DNA from: Leptospira brenneri
GTDB taxonomy: Bacteria; Spirochaetota; Leptospiria; Leptospirales; Leptospiraceae
Assembly: GCF_002812125.1 (NCBI RefSeq)
Contig: NZ_NPDQ01000001.1
Coordinates: 310,001-374,000 of the forward strand
DNA: 64,000 bases
Reading direction: 5' to 3'
Position 1 is the stretch's first letter; the number at the start of each line of letters is the position of its first letter. The position numbers and the translations under genes were made by a program. The notes beneath the pieces are model-generated. The model was not told the DNA's origin, made no database searches, and saw only the letters and a list, made by a program, of their open reading frames with translations. Below, piece after piece: positions 17,450-26,756 of the stretch.

Positions 17450-18088
17450 GATCTTTTTTCGGTAGGCCTCACCCATAAGTTCATATCCGATTTGGTTGGG
17501 ATGGATGGGGTCGGAAACGGGATATAAAGGAAGACTACCGGAATAAGTTTCAAAAATAGATTCGATTTCAACATAATCGACATTTGGTTTTGTATCCTTT
17601 AGATTGCGAAGGATTTGGTTGTTCGTGCGGATTGTTTCTTGAATTGAGACCATATTGGTCAAAGGAATTGCCGTAACGAGTATCCTTGATGTTTGTGCGG
17701 ATTCTAAAAAAGAAATAAGTTCCTTCGTTCTAGATTCAAATCCGTTTGTTCCATATACCATGGCATCATTTGTACCCAGTTCAATGATCCAGAGATCGGT
17801 AGGGATTTCGTTCATACGATTTTTATTTTGTAACCAATCTTCCGTTGTGTAACCAGCTACTGAAATATCTGTTACTTTGAATTCGGAAGGGAGTTTTGAT
17901 TTTAATCCAAAACCATCTGACCATTGGCCTAAAGAATCCCCTACAATTGTAATGCGGCGTTCCAATGAAATTCCTCCGAGTAACGATAGGTATTGATTGT
18001 TTGGTTTATCTGAATGATAACATCCAAAGAACAAATTTATGGTAATGAAAGGAATAAAGTAAATTTTGAAAATAAGGAAACCTTTCAT
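17438..18088 (-). CDS. SGNH/GDSL-family hydrolase lipoprotein
   Basis: 216 residues with lipoprotein signal peptide ending LFFGC. Block I is [11 protein letters not shown] with the nucleophilic Ser, block III is ELGTNDAM, and the C-terminal catalytic pair is in [12 protein letters not shown] (Asp and His). It is therefore a likely esterase or lipase-type enzyme anchored in the envelope. The start overlaps the stop of the membrane glycosyltransferase by ATGA, so the GDSL enzyme might remove or edit acyl groups on the same glycan; that link is inference. Confidence 0.85.
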   Translation of the reverse strand: MKGFLIFKIYFIPFITINLFFGCYHSDKPNNQYLSLLGGISLERRITIVGDSLGQWSDGFGLKSKLPSEFKVTDISVAGYTTEDWLQNKNRMNEIPTDLWIIELGTNDAMVYGTNGFESRTKELISFLESAQTSRILVTAIPLTNMVSIQETIRTNNQILRNLKDTKPNVDYVEIESIFETYSGSLPLYPVSDPIHPNQIGYELMGEAYRKKILGI

Positions 18089-19521
18089 TTTTTTGTATAA
18101 ACAATGGTTTTATAGTGTAACCAGTGCTTGCCTGGAACCGGAATCTCCCATTCCTCTCTTTTCCAAGATGACTTCTTTAGAAAATCTTTGATCACAGAAT
18201 TCATCAATTGATCGTCATAGAATACAAAGCTATCTCGTGATTGAATTGTCCTTATGTAAGATTCTGATGGAATGTCCAGTTCTCCAGGGATAAATTCTAA
18301 AAGATTTAAATCTGGTCTTCTTTGTCGTAAATGAAAGTAAGGATCTGGAAGTGCTTGTAGATAAACAGATTTTGAATTTGCCAAACTCATTTCTAAATGT
18401 TGGAAATGTGATTCGAGTATTTTTTTAGAATCGGTTTGAAACCAATGAATATGATTTGTATAAACTAAACTTGTGAGTGATAACAAAATTCCCGCTAGAG
18501 CTAGTTGTGAAATATTTTGTTTGGAATCATATAATAATGCCATTCCAAACGCTAGAGGGAAAAGGATGTGGAAGACATACCATCCTTCGGAAGATGTATA
18601 TAAAGAAATAAAAACGGAAAGGATCCAAATCCAAAAAAGAATCCATTTTTGATTTAGTTTTCGATTTTCTTTGAATGATTGATAAGTAATCCAAACAAGT
18701 GCTGCAAGTTCTGTTAAGATGAGAAACAAACGTAATTTTGAAAATCCGAACCCAAAAGAAAATACTTTTATCTTATCAATGAGTGTAAAGTTTCCCAGTA
18801 AATTTCGTTTTCTAGTAAGTTGGGCACCAAATTGGATTTCAAACCAATTCCAATCTGGATGAATGTAATACAACCAACATAGAATGGGTAAAATTCCACC
18901 CATGATGAACCAAGGAAAAGATTTCCATCCAAAGTTTTTCCAAACCAAATAAGCGGTCACTAGTCCAAAAGATGCTCCTATTGGATGGGAGAGCGAAGAA
19001 AGAGAAAGTGAAACTCCTGCTAAAAAAACAAAATAAAATTTCGATTTATCTCTGTTAGTTGCGAAGAGAAGGCTAATAATAAAAAGAAAAGCGGTGAGTC
19101 CTTCCATCCTGGCGGCAGTCCCAAAACGAAAAAGGAGAGGTTCCCATAAAACACTAACAAAGGCAATTTGGCTTGCGATCGGAGAAACGGACTCTCTCCG
19201 TAACAATACATAAAAACCGAGTCCCGTTAGATAAACGATCAAAACATTTAAAATACGAACTGTTGTTAGGGTGTCTGGAAAAACGGATAAAGAGAATCCA
19301 GAAAAAAGAAAGTATACAGGTGGCATCCAGAGGGTTTTGGATTCCATTCCGGGAATGAGACCACTCAAAACTTCGGTTTGTAAATGCCCACTTTTGGCAA
19401 AAGATAGAGATGGTGAGAAAAATAAAACCTCATCCGGCCAAACGACAGGGAAAACATCCAAGTTGATCCAAACCTGGAAAAAAAATAAAGCAGAGATAAT
19501 GAGAAACGAGGCGTAAGCCAC
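18085..19521 (-). CDS. Polytopic GT39/PMT-like glycosyltransferase
   Basis: About 478 residues with roughly ten membrane segments. Acidic WPDEVLF in the first external loop matches the catalytic DE-type motif of the PMT/ArnT (GT-C) class, which uses lipid-linked sugars. MPPVYFL and LRRESVSP follow as in related proteins. I place the start at GTG 19521, seven bases after the STAS stop; a longer frame from TTG 19578 would overlap the STAS gene. Neither start has a strong ribosome binding site. Donor and acceptor are unknown. It is co-directional with STAS upstream and overlaps the GDSL gene. Confidence 0.75.
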   Translation of the reverse strand: MAYASFLIISALFFFQVWINLDVFPVVWPDEVLFFSPSLSFAKSGHLQTEVLSGLIPGMESKTLWMPPVYFLFSGFSLSVFPDTLTTVRILNVLIVYLTGLGFYVLLRRESVSPIASQIAFVSVLWEPLLFRFGTAARMEGLTAFLFIISLLFATNRDKSKFYFVFLAGVSLSLSSLSHPIGASFGLVTAYLVWKNFGWKSFPWFIMGGILPILCWLYYIHPDWNWFEIQFGAQLTRKRNLLGNFTLIDKIKVFSFGFGFSKLRLFLILTELAALVWITYQSFKENRKLNQKWILFWIWILSVFISLYTSSEGWYVFHILFPLAFGMALLYDSKQNISQLALAGILLSLTSLVYTNHIHWFQTDSKKILESHFQHLEMSLANSKSVYLQALPDPYFHLRQRRPDLNLLEFIPGELDIPSESYIRTIQSRDSFVFYDDQLMNSVIKDFLKKSSWKREEWEIPVPGKHWLHYKTIVYTKK

Positions 19522-19528
19522 GTGAGAT

Positions 19529-19867
19529 TTATTTGGAAAGAGAGCTAACGGCTTCTTGTTCCGTTTCGAAGACTTCAAACAGATCCAAAAGTTCTACGAC
19601 ATCAAACACCTTTTTCACAGGTGGAGTGATGCAGCAAAGTTTCAACTTTCTACCTTGTTTGTCCAACTCTCGAACCATCCCCACAAAAATACGAATTCCA
19701 GAAGAAGAGATGTAGGAGATAAGTTCCAGGTTGATAATGATATCGCCCTCACCGTTCTGCACGTCGTCGGCCAATTTGGCCTCCACTTCATCCGAATGGG
19801 TAATGTCCAAACGACCGTTAAGGTGAACGAGTGTGTGCTTTCCGATTTTTTTGGTCTTTATTTCCAA
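19529..19867 (-). CDS. STAS-domain anti-sigma factor antagonist
   Basis: 112 residues, a single STAS domain. The phosphorylatable serine of SpoIIAA-like antagonists lies in YISSSGIRIF (residues 52-60). NGRLDITHSDEVE and VKKVFDVVELLDLF complete the family pattern. Such proteins bind a kinase anti-sigma factor when unphosphorylated and are reactivated by SpoIIE-type phosphatases, of which two intact ones are in this window (42321-45548 and 58439-60808). No switch kinase is visible nearby. It probably shares a transcript with the membrane glycosyltransferase. Confidence 0.9.
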   Translation of the reverse strand: MEIKTKKIGKHTLVHLNGRLDITHSDEVEAKLADDVQNGEGDIIINLELISYISSSGIRIFVGMVRELDKQGRKLKLCCITPPVKKVFDVVELLDLFEVFETEQEAVSSLSK

Positions 19868-19922
19868 GGCGAGCCTACTTGGTGACTAGAATCTCTGAAA
19901 ACACCAAAGGTTCAAGAAATTT

Positions 19923-20540
19923 TTACGCTGCCTGGTTTTTGTTTCGATTAAAAAGTCGCGGATCTGTTCGTTCTTCGACCGGAATGTGCAATAATATTCT
20001 TAGCTTGGTAGAACGAGTGGTTCTATGTCCCAAAAACTCTTGGATTTCCCAAACAGGAAAACCTTTTTTGAATAGGTCTAATGCAATGACATCACGAAGA
20101 AATGGGATATGGATTTCTCTTGAGATCAGGCGGCTTGCATTCTTTAGAATTTTTTGAATCGTCCTGGTTCTCAGTTTTCCATAACGACCAGGAAATAGAT
20201 AATCGGAGGGTGAGAATTCGGAAGAATACCTGTAGAGTTCTAATGCTAGATTAGGTTCAATGAAAATCTTTCGTCTTCGCAAACGACCACCGTTCTTTAA
20301 TTTGAAAAGATTCCTTTCTTGGTTGAAGTCGGAGATTTTGAGATGAATGAGTTCCGGGAGTGATAGTCCGGTACAAACTAAAAATTTGATAATTAAGTAA
20401 TGAAGGTAGTTCTTTGCTCGGAGTCTAAATAAAAGAGTCCGCACTTCTGATTGGTCAATCAAACGATTGTCAAGTGTCATGGCATCAACCGTTAGAACTT
20501 GTGGGAGTAGGATTGGTAGATTCAAATCATTATTTAGCAT
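19923..20540 (-). CDS. Tyrosine-recombinase-like protein with missing catalytic residues
   Basis: 205 residues, matching only the catalytic half of tyrosine recombinases. The scaffold is clear: CTGLSLPELIHLKISDF, then FLRDVIALDLFKKGFPVWEI, then EFLGH. Key residues have changed. The first Arg (TGLR) is Ser60, the residue after the second Arg (normally His) is Asp150, and the segment after LGHR (TTRSTKLRILL) has no Tyr where the nucleophile should be. Arg149 and His172 remain. There are no flanking repeats or attachment sites. It looks like a decayed or repurposed DNA-binding protein rather than an active integrase. Confidence 0.65.
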   Translation of the reverse strand: MLNNDLNLPILLPQVLTVDAMTLDNRLIDQSEVRTLLFRLRAKNYLHYLIIKFLVCTGLSLPELIHLKISDFNQERNLFKLKNGGRLRRRKIFIEPNLALELYRYSSEFSPSDYLFPGRYGKLRTRTIQKILKNASRLISREIHIPFLRDVIALDLFKKGFPVWEIQEFLGHRTTRSTKLRILLHIPVEERTDPRLFNRNKNQAA

Positions 20541-20696
20541 AAATTTTTCTCGCAGGAATGTATCAGTTATAACAATCTATGCAATCAAATTGTCACCAAA
20601 CCGTAGTTTTGGATCAAAAATTCTAAGAAATAAATTAACTTGTTCATGTTTTCGCACCTTAGCATTTTCTGCTTGATTCATATTCTAAAAACGATC

Positions 20697-20729
20697 CTAT
20701 CTTTGGAAGAAAAGGTAAAGGAAAGATAG
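20697..20729 (+). promoter_or_regulatory. Inverted repeat in the telA leader
   Basis: CTATCTTT (20697-20704) and AAAGATAG (20722-20729) form a perfect eight-base-pair inverted repeat. The right arm includes the GGAAAG ribosome binding site of telA (ATG 20732), so an RNA hairpin would hide it. A possible promoter (TTGATT 20673-20678, TATCTT 20698-20703, spacing 19) overlaps the left arm, so a repressor operator is the alternative. Confidence 0.45.
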
Positions 20730-20731
20730 AT

Positions 20732-21802
20732 ATGGACTCTTTGGAACTGAAAACGAATGACCCGGAACTACAACTGACAAAGGAAGATTTACAGAAAGTT
20801 GAGGAACTTACCGGACAGATACAACTTAGCAATCCGAACGATATAGTTTCTTATGGAGCTTCGGCCCAAGCCAAGGTTTCGGAATTTGCCGATAAAGTTT
20901 TATCAGAGATCAAAACCAAAGATTCTGGGTATGCGGGTGAACTTCTAAATAACCTGTTATTCAAAATCACCGATTTGAATTTGGATAGTTTTGCCGGCGA
21001 AGGGAACACTTTGTCCAAAATTCCTTTGATCGGAGGACTTTTCGATGCTTCTCGGAAGTTTCTCGCTAAGTTTGAAGATTTACAAACCCAAATTGAGAAA
21101 ATCGTAGAAGAACTTCATACTGCAAGGACCAACCTTACAAAAGACATCACTCTATTGCAGGCTCTATATGAAAAAAACTTGGAGTATTTTAAAGAAATCC
21201 AAGTGTACATTGCTGCCGGAGATAAAAAGGTTCAAGAATTAAGAGACAAAATCCTTCCAGAAATGTTGGCAAAAGCAAAAGCCCAAGGGGACACTCTCGC
21301 ATCACAACAATACCAAGATATGGTGCAAATGGTGGATCGGTTTGAGAAAAAGATCCATGATTTGAAACTCACTCGTATCCTTTCTTTACAAACGGGGCCA
21401 CAGATTCGACTCATCCAAAACGGGAACCAGGTCCTTGTGGAAAAAATTCAAAGTTCAATATTGAACACAATTCCTCTTTGGAAAAATCAAATTGTCATCG
21501 CATTAGGATTGTTACGCCAAAGAAAAGCTTTGGAAGCACAAAAACAAGTTTCCAAAACAACCAATGATCTAATTCAAAAAAATGCAGAAATGTTAAAAAC
21601 GGGAACTGTTGAAATTGCCAGAGAGTCCGAAAAAGGAATCATTGAAATTGAAACATTAAAAACAGTAAACCAACAGTTGATCACTACGATTACCGAAACT
21701 TTAAAAATCCAAGAAGAAGGTCGTCAAAAACGAAAAACTGCGGAACAAGAAATGATCAAAATCGAATCAGAAATCAAACAAAAACTTTTGGAATCAAAAT
21801 AG
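20732..21802 (+). CDS. TelA-family toxic anion resistance protein
   Basis: 356 residues, soluble and largely helical. ALYEKNLEYFKEIQVYIAAG followed by DKKVQELRDKILP and the helical C-terminus with QKQVSKTTNDLIQKNAEML are typical of TelA (tellurite and stress resistance) proteins. The mechanism of the family is unresolved. The start has a GGAAAG ribosome binding site inside an inverted repeat. It is followed one base after its stop by a DUF4870-like membrane protein and then an inositol monophosphatase, forming an operon. TelA genes are often paired with membrane or XpaC-like partners, which fits. Confidence 0.88.
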   Translation: MDSLELKTNDPELQLTKEDLQKVEELTGQIQLSNPNDIVSYGASAQAKVSEFADKVLSEIKTKDSGYAGELLNNLLFKITDLNLDSFAGEGNTLSKIPLIGGLFDASRKFLAKFEDLQTQIEKIVEELHTARTNLTKDITLLQALYEKNLEYFKEIQVYIAAGDKKVQELRDKILPEMLAKAKAQGDTLASQQYQDMVQMVDRFEKKIHDLKLTRILSLQTGPQIRLIQNGNQVLVEKIQSSILNTIPLWKNQIVIALGLLRQRKALEAQKQVSKTTNDLIQKNAEMLKTGTVEIARESEKGIIEIETLKTVNQQLITTITETLKIQEEGRQKRKTAEQEMIKIESEIKQKLLESK

Positions 21803-21803
21803 A

Positions 21804-22673
21804 ATGACTGAAGTGCAATTGGAACAAAATCAAGAGGAGAAAAAATGGGCCAGACGTGCCCATCTTTCCACTATTTTAACTTATCCTATGGCATTATTGC
21901 CTTTTCCTTTTTTTATCTCATCTCTTGGAGCGATGGTTTATCCATTTGTAATGTGGCTTTCGAGAAATAAGTCATCTTACTCCGCCAAACAATCATTAGA
22001 GGCAATGTATTTGCAAGCCTTGTTATCTTTAGGTTTTTTTGGATTTGGGGCTAAGTTTGGCGATGATCGAGTTTTGCTTGTGTTTTCTTATGTGTTAATG
22101 GCATTCCTTCATGCTGTTTTTTTAGGGATTGCTATTTATCGAACAACGATAGGAAAAGCACATCATTATCCATTTAGTTTTTTTCCTCTTTTGTTTTCTT
22201 CTAATACAACAAAGGAAAATTGGAGTGAATTAAAGAAAAAATTTGAAGATAAAGTCGAATTTACTGAATACAAATCACAAATGGAAAAGTTAGATGGATT
22301 TAGACTTTTGACGGAGAAAGAATCCAAATCACTTACGGATGTAACTCTCCAAGGTTTATGTAATGAATATTTGCATTCCTTGTCTGACCTTCGAGTGAAA
22401 CTCGCAGAAGACCCATTGTCTTACAGAAAGGCAAAACAGTTTTTAAATTATTTCCCAGAAACTGTTTCTAAAATTATAAATCAATACAATAAAGTAAGTA
22501 GCGATGTTGGTTCTTCTGAGTCAGAAAAAAGAAAAACGGAACTTAACTCTTTACTGAGTGAAGTGATCAAAACCACGGAACAAGTCAGAAATAAACTCAA
22601 AGCAGATGAAACCCTAAATTTAGATGTTGAGATCACCGCGATGAAGAAAAACATCGAATTTGGTGGGTATTGA
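21804..22673 (+). CDS. DUF4870/Tic20-like membrane protein with helical tail
   Basis: 289 residues. The N-terminal half has three or four membrane segments with WARRAHLSTILTYPMALLPF and YSAKQSLEAMYLQALLSLG, the AKQALxxQ-like signature of DUF4870. The C-terminal 150 residues are soluble and helical (EKLDGFRLLTEKESKS onward) and probably form coiled coil. It sits between telA and the inositol phosphatase; the stop overlaps the next ATG (TGATG). A membrane partner of TelA is the simplest idea, by context only. Confidence 0.65.
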   Translation: MTEVQLEQNQEEKKWARRAHLSTILTYPMALLPFPFFISSLGAMVYPFVMWLSRNKSSYSAKQSLEAMYLQALLSLGFFGFGAKFGDDRVLLVFSYVLMAFLHAVFLGIAIYRTTIGKAHHYPFSFFPLLFSSNTTKENWSELKKKFEDKVEFTEYKSQMEKLDGFRLLTEKESKSLTDVTLQGLCNEYLHSLSDLRVKLAEDPLSYRKAKQFLNYFPETVSKIINQYNKVSSDVGSSESEKRKTELNSLLSEVIKTTEQVRNKLKADETLNLDVEITAMKKNIEFGGY

Positions 22674-23485
22674 TGCAATCTGAGTTACTGGATAGATCTT
22701 ATCATTTTTTAAATTTTCTTCCAACCGTGGCTGACTTCCTTGTTCAGAAACATAAAGAGTCGGAACTAAAGGTAGATGAAAAAAGTTTATATAATCTTGT
22801 GACAGAAGCTGATTTAAAAGCTGAGTCTATGATTTTGGATGAGATTCAAAAAAACTATCCTGCTGACGGGATCCTCTCAGAAGAACGAGGGAAAATCGAC
22901 GGCAATTCTGGATACACTTGGGTTGTCGATCCCCTCGATGGTACTACCAATTACACACATGGCCTACCATTATATGGTGTTTCTGTTGGAGTTGTAGAAA
23001 CGGATACTATGACTCCACTGATTGGAATGGTTTTTTTTCCGGAACTTAATACCTATTACCATGCAATCAAAGGCCAAGGTGCTTTCCGCGAAAAAACTCC
23101 CATCCAAGTTTCTAAAACAGCTTCTTTAAAGGATTCGCTTTTTGTTACTGGATTTCCTTATGATCGGAATTTGTCTTTAGATACACTCATGCAATATTAT
23201 AAATCCATTCTGCAAAAATCTCGCGGGATTCGCAGAACTGGAGCTGCAACACTCGACTTATGTTGGTTAGCTGAAGGTAAGTTTGAAGGATATTATGAAC
23301 TTGGATTAAAACCTTGGGATATGGCAGCTGCAGGGCTTATTGTTCTGGAGGCGAAGGGAAAAATCACTTCCATGGATGGTAATGATTTTTCTATTTTGAT
23401 CCCGAGTTTACTTGCAACCAATGGCCTTGTACACGATTATTTGTTGGCTGAGTTTGAAGGGCAAATCAATCGAGTAGTTTACTAA
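22673..23485 (+). CDS. suhB: Inositol-1-monophosphatase family protein
   Basis: 270 residues. Metal-binding motifs are all present: SEERG near 69, DPLDGTTNYTHGLP near 85-98, and WDMAAAGLIVLEAKG near 215. It should hydrolyse inositol-1-phosphate or a related sugar phosphate using Mg2+. I chose the ATG at 22673 (TGATG overlap with the upstream stop); a TTG one codon earlier is less likely. The tail overlaps the convergent glycosyltransferase by 20 bases. Confidence 0.92.
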   Translation: MQSELLDRSYHFLNFLPTVADFLVQKHKESELKVDEKSLYNLVTEADLKAESMILDEIQKNYPADGILSEERGKIDGNSGYTWVVDPLDGTTNYTHGLPLYGVSVGVVETDTMTPLIGMVFFPELNTYYHAIKGQGAFREKTPIQVSKTASLKDSLFVTGFPYDRNLSLDTLMQYYKSILQKSRGIRRTGAATLDLCWLAEGKFEGYYELGLKPWDMAAAGLIVLEAKGKITSMDGNDFSILIPSLLATNGLVHDYLLAEFEGQINRVVY

Positions 23486-24641
23486 CCATTTGGTTTAGTT
23501 TTTGACGAATCACTTCTTTACTAAAATTTGCCAAAACATATTCTCTTCCATTTTTTCCCATTCGTTTGGAGATTTCGCGGTTATCTAATAAAAAATCCAA
23601 AGTTCTTTGGAAAGAAAGAGAATCAGAATAATAAAGTCCACCTTGGCTTCGTAAACAATGTCCTCGCATAACAGATGATTTTGCGTTCACGAGTACTGTT
23701 TTTTCTTGAATCCAAGCTTCCATAATGGAAATGGAAAAACTTTCATAGGCAGATGGATTGAGGAGAAGAAAAGAATTTTGGATTTCTGATATCTTTTTTT
23801 CTTCGCTGACAAAACCTGTAAAAGTAATGAATGGATCTATTGGTACTTCCATGGAAGCAACTGAACCCAGTGATTTAATGGTAACATCCGTTCTATGAGA
23901 AAAACTTTTCCAATCTTGAAAATGTTCAAATAGTTCTGGATATCCTTTTGCAGGTTCAATCCGGCCTATAGTTATCAACTGAGTTGTATTTGGATTTGAG
24001 TTTTTATCATTTACATTTACTAAATTATCATTGATATAGGTTCCGATTAAAAAGTAGGAACTGACTTTTTGTTTTGTGTAAACTTCATAAACCGACATTT
24101 CCTCGGGTGCATTAAAACTATATAGATACTGATTGGAATATGTTTTATGGTAGATGGGAAGACGAAATGGTGGTTCGTCATGGAATGTAGGAACGATGAC
24201 AAACGGTAACTTTAGATTAGGGATACATGCAACAACGGGATAATAAAGGTATCCAATCAAAATTGCTAAGTCATACGAGTTTTGTTCTTTAGAAATGTAA
24301 TCAACTAGGCTCGGGCAATAAGGTCCTTGTTCTTTTAAAAATTCAAATTGTTCTTTGTCTGAGACGGAATCCCCCTTTTCCAAACATTGATTCAGAATAC
24401 GGTTCATCTTATTCATGTTTCTTGTTTGGGTTACGGGAAAACGAAGGATTCGAATCGAATTTTCTTTGGTTTCTCCTGTAGGTAATTCATTTTTCCAAGT
24501 TACATAGTCTCGAGCAGCGGATGTACAAACAGTCACCTCATTTGATTCTGAAAGCAGGGATGCATAGTCGTAAGCCAATTTTTCTGCCCCACCGGAAGCA
24601 TGTTCTAAAAACCGGGCAGTGATGATTAGAATTTTTGCCAT
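23466..24641 (-). CDS. GT4-family glycosyltransferase
   Basis: 391 residues, soluble. GT-B fold with HASGGAEKLAYDYA at the N-terminus (donor/acceptor cleft loop) and the C-terminal nucleotide-sugar site in NPSAYESFSISIMEAW, the Ex7E motif with Glu residues around 290-300. TIGRIEPAKGYPEL opens the second Rossmann domain. It is last in a four-gene run of methyltransferase-like protein and three glycosyltransferases. Probably it adds one sugar to a lipopolysaccharide O-antigen or similar glycan. Confidence 0.88.
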   Translation of the reverse strand: MAKILIITARFLEHASGGAEKLAYDYASLLSESNEVTVCTSAARDYVTWKNELPTGETKENSIRILRFPVTQTRNMNKMNRILNQCLEKGDSVSDKEQFEFLKEQGPYCPSLVDYISKEQNSYDLAILIGYLYYPVVACIPNLKLPFVIVPTFHDEPPFRLPIYHKTYSNQYLYSFNAPEEMSVYEVYTKQKVSSYFLIGTYINDNLVNVNDKNSNPNTTQLITIGRIEPAKGYPELFEHFQDWKSFSHRTDVTIKSLGSVASMEVPIDPFITFTGFVSEEKKISEIQNSFLLLNPSAYESFSISIMEAWIQEKTVLVNAKSSVMRGHCLRSQGGLYYSDSLSFQRTLDFLLDNREISKRMGKNGREYVLANFSKEVIRQKLNQMVSKLLD

Positions 24642-24642
24642 A

Positions 24643-25692
24643 CTAAGTTCTTGCTACTTCCAAAAGGGGAAGGATACTTGTTGATTGCAAATATTCATCT
24701 AATCTTATGTTTTGTGCTCCAATGATTGAATTTCGGAAATCTGATTTTCTAAATACAGAGTCTACTTGAGAAACAATAGAATCAAAATTTTTGGATTCAA
24801 ACAAAATTCCACAATTACCCAAAGTTTCGGGAACGGCTCCCGCAGAAAAGGCAACCACTGGTAGATGAAAATAGATCGCCTCCATTAGAGGGACACAAAA
24901 ACCTTCATGTTCACTCATCGATAAAAACATATTACTTTCAGAGTAGATTTTTTTTAACATCAGTTCATCTACATATGGAATTATTTTTACTTCTTCTGCG
25001 AGATCCAAGTGGTGGATCATAAAATTGAGTTCATCTAAATATGATTGTTGGTTTGGATTACAAAAACCTAACATTCTCATAGAAAACTGGTTTCCCATTT
25101 TTGATTTCCAAGTTCTTGCAAAACGGATTAAATCGTCTTGTCGTTTATTCGGTGCAATGCGACCAACAAATAAAAAAGATGGATGATCAAATGATTTTAA
25201 TTTGAAATCTCTTGGAACATCCTTCCACTTTTGAAAGTTAAGATGCAACTGAAGTAACCTTGCGTGTTTAAATCCAAGTTCTTGTAGTTCACCCAGGTTA
25301 AAATGAGAAACGGCAAAGGAATGATGAAAATGATTTCGAATGATCTCTAAATCCTCGCGACCTTTGCGTAATAAATAAGAAAATTTAAGATCATAACCTG
25401 AGAAAAAATCCTCAGGCGTTACATTATGATAAATTAGAATTTTTTTGTTTGGAAATTTTAAAACAAAATCTAAAACATCGCTATGAATGGAATGGTGGTA
25501 AACCAATACATCATGGGGTTTGATTTTTGCTTTGGTAATTTTTTCTGCGTGTTTTCTATCATAAGAAAAAACATTCTCGGCAAAAATCTTTCCGCTATAT
25601 CCTTCTTTTGCCAGTAGACGTTTTATCTCTAACATTTCTTGAGAGATAGCGTCACCCAATTGGAATCCTGCAGAAAATTGATGTATGTTCAT
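24643..25692 (-). CDS. GT4-family glycosyltransferase
   Basis: 349 residues. HNVTPEDFFSGYD near 100, FVGRIAPNKRQDDLI near 175 and the Ex7E motif in SEHEGFCVPLMEAIYFHLP (about 255-275) define the GT4 class. It is clearly related to the neighbour at 25689-26756, sharing HNxTP, FVGRxxPxK and SMSEHEGFC blocks, which points to tandem duplication. It overlaps that neighbour by four bases (ATGA) and is followed one base after its stop by the third glycosyltransferase. Confidence 0.9.
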   Translation of the reverse strand: MNIHQFSAGFQLGDAISQEMLEIKRLLAKEGYSGKIFAENVFSYDRKHAEKITKAKIKPHDVLVYHHSIHSDVLDFVLKFPNKKILIYHNVTPEDFFSGYDLKFSYLLRKGREDLEIIRNHFHHSFAVSHFNLGELQELGFKHARLLQLHLNFQKWKDVPRDFKLKSFDHPSFLFVGRIAPNKRQDDLIRFARTWKSKMGNQFSMRMLGFCNPNQQSYLDELNFMIHHLDLAEEVKIIPYVDELMLKKIYSESNMFLSMSEHEGFCVPLMEAIYFHLPVVAFSAGAVPETLGNCGILFESKNFDSIVSQVDSVFRKSDFRNSIIGAQNIRLDEYLQSTSILPLLEVART

Positions 25693-26756
25693 TGGATACC
25701 AGTATTCAGAATTTCTGTAATCACTTCTCGAAAAGGAAACTGATTATATGTTTCCAATACTTCGTATTGGTGGGAAATCAAGGAAGTTCGTTTTTCTCTA
25801 TCGAATAAATTCTCTTTCATTTGTTTTACGATCTTTGGAAAATTCTTGGCATCAAAGAGAACTCCTGCTCCTTTCATGGTGCCAGGAATGGCTCCTTTTG
25901 CAAAAGCAAATACAGGAATTCCAGAACCAAATGCTTCTAAGATTGGCAAACAAAAACCTTCGTGTTCGCTCATTGATACAAAAGCTCCCGATTCTCTTAA
26001 GATCGAAATCACTTCTGAATCCGTTTTTCCTGTTAAAAACTTTACCTTACCTTCTAATTCAAATTTTCGAACCGTTTCTGTTAATTTGTCAAAATAACCA
26101 TCAAAAGCCCCTATCACAGAACCAACGCAAAGACAATTTGCATTAGGAAATTCTTCTATCCAATAAGAAAAAAGTTCAATCAAATCCTCCCATTTTTTTT
26201 GAGGAGAATATCTTCCTACAAATACCAAAGAATGATTTCTCGATTTCCATTCTGTTTCATGTTTTAGATCATAAGATTTACAAATAGGAATGACATAGGG
26301 ATTTTTAAATTGGTATCCTGAAATTGTTTGGAAATTGAATTCTGAATCACACCAAATGGAATCACAAATAATTGATAAACTTGCGATTTCTAAATACGAC
26401 AAAGATTCAAATTTTTCCATCGCTGAAAAGATATCGGGAGTTGTAGTATCTCGATAAAAAGAAGCAGGTGTTATGTTGTGAAATCTTAAGATTTTTCGGC
26501 CGGGTAAATTCTGGAATAGTTGGTAAGGGTAACCAGCTCCACCATAATGTAAAATATGAATGTCTTCTTGTGATGTTGGATATTGAAAAGAATTTACTAA
26601 GTGGAACTCACTTTGTAATGGTTTTCCTTTTCTTTCCAATCTTGTAATAAAATGTGATTTGTATCCTAAAGAAATAAAAATTTCTGAAAGACCGATTGCA
26701 TCATTTCCAACACCATCAGAATCCTTTAGTTCATCTAAATGTTGAAAAACATTCAT
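25689..26756 (-). CDS. GT4-family glycosyltransferase, paralogue of the next gene
   Basis: 355 residues. HNITPASFYRD near 95, LVFVGRYSPQKKWEDLI near 180 and SMSEHEGFCLPILEAFGSG near 263-281 carry the GT4 nucleotide-sugar site. ILHYGGAGYPYQLFQ near 70 fits the N-terminal domain. It is the first glycosyltransferase after the methyltransferase-like gene, whose stop it overlaps by four bases (ATGA). Function in sequential sugar addition is inferred. Confidence 0.9.
   Translation of the reverse strand: MNVFQHLDELKDSDGVGNDAIGLSEIFISLGYKSHFITRLERKGKPLQSEFHLVNSFQYPTSQEDIHILHYGGAGYPYQLFQNLPGRKILRFHNITPASFYRDTTTPDIFSAMEKFESLSYLEIASLSIICDSIWCDSEFNFQTISGYQFKNPYVIPICKSYDLKHETEWKSRNHSLVFVGRYSPQKKWEDLIELFSYWIEEFPNANCLCVGSVIGAFDGYFDKLTETVRKFELEGKVKFLTGKTDSEVISILRESGAFVSMSEHEGFCLPILEAFGSGIPVFAFAKGAIPGTMKGAGVLFDAKNFPKIVKQMKENLFDREKRTSLISHQYEVLETYNQFPFREVITEILNTGIQ

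Noticed and set aside
19923..20540. Active integrase marking a mobile element
   Set aside because: Catalytic residues are missing and there are no attachment repeats, tRNA target or phage genes nearby.
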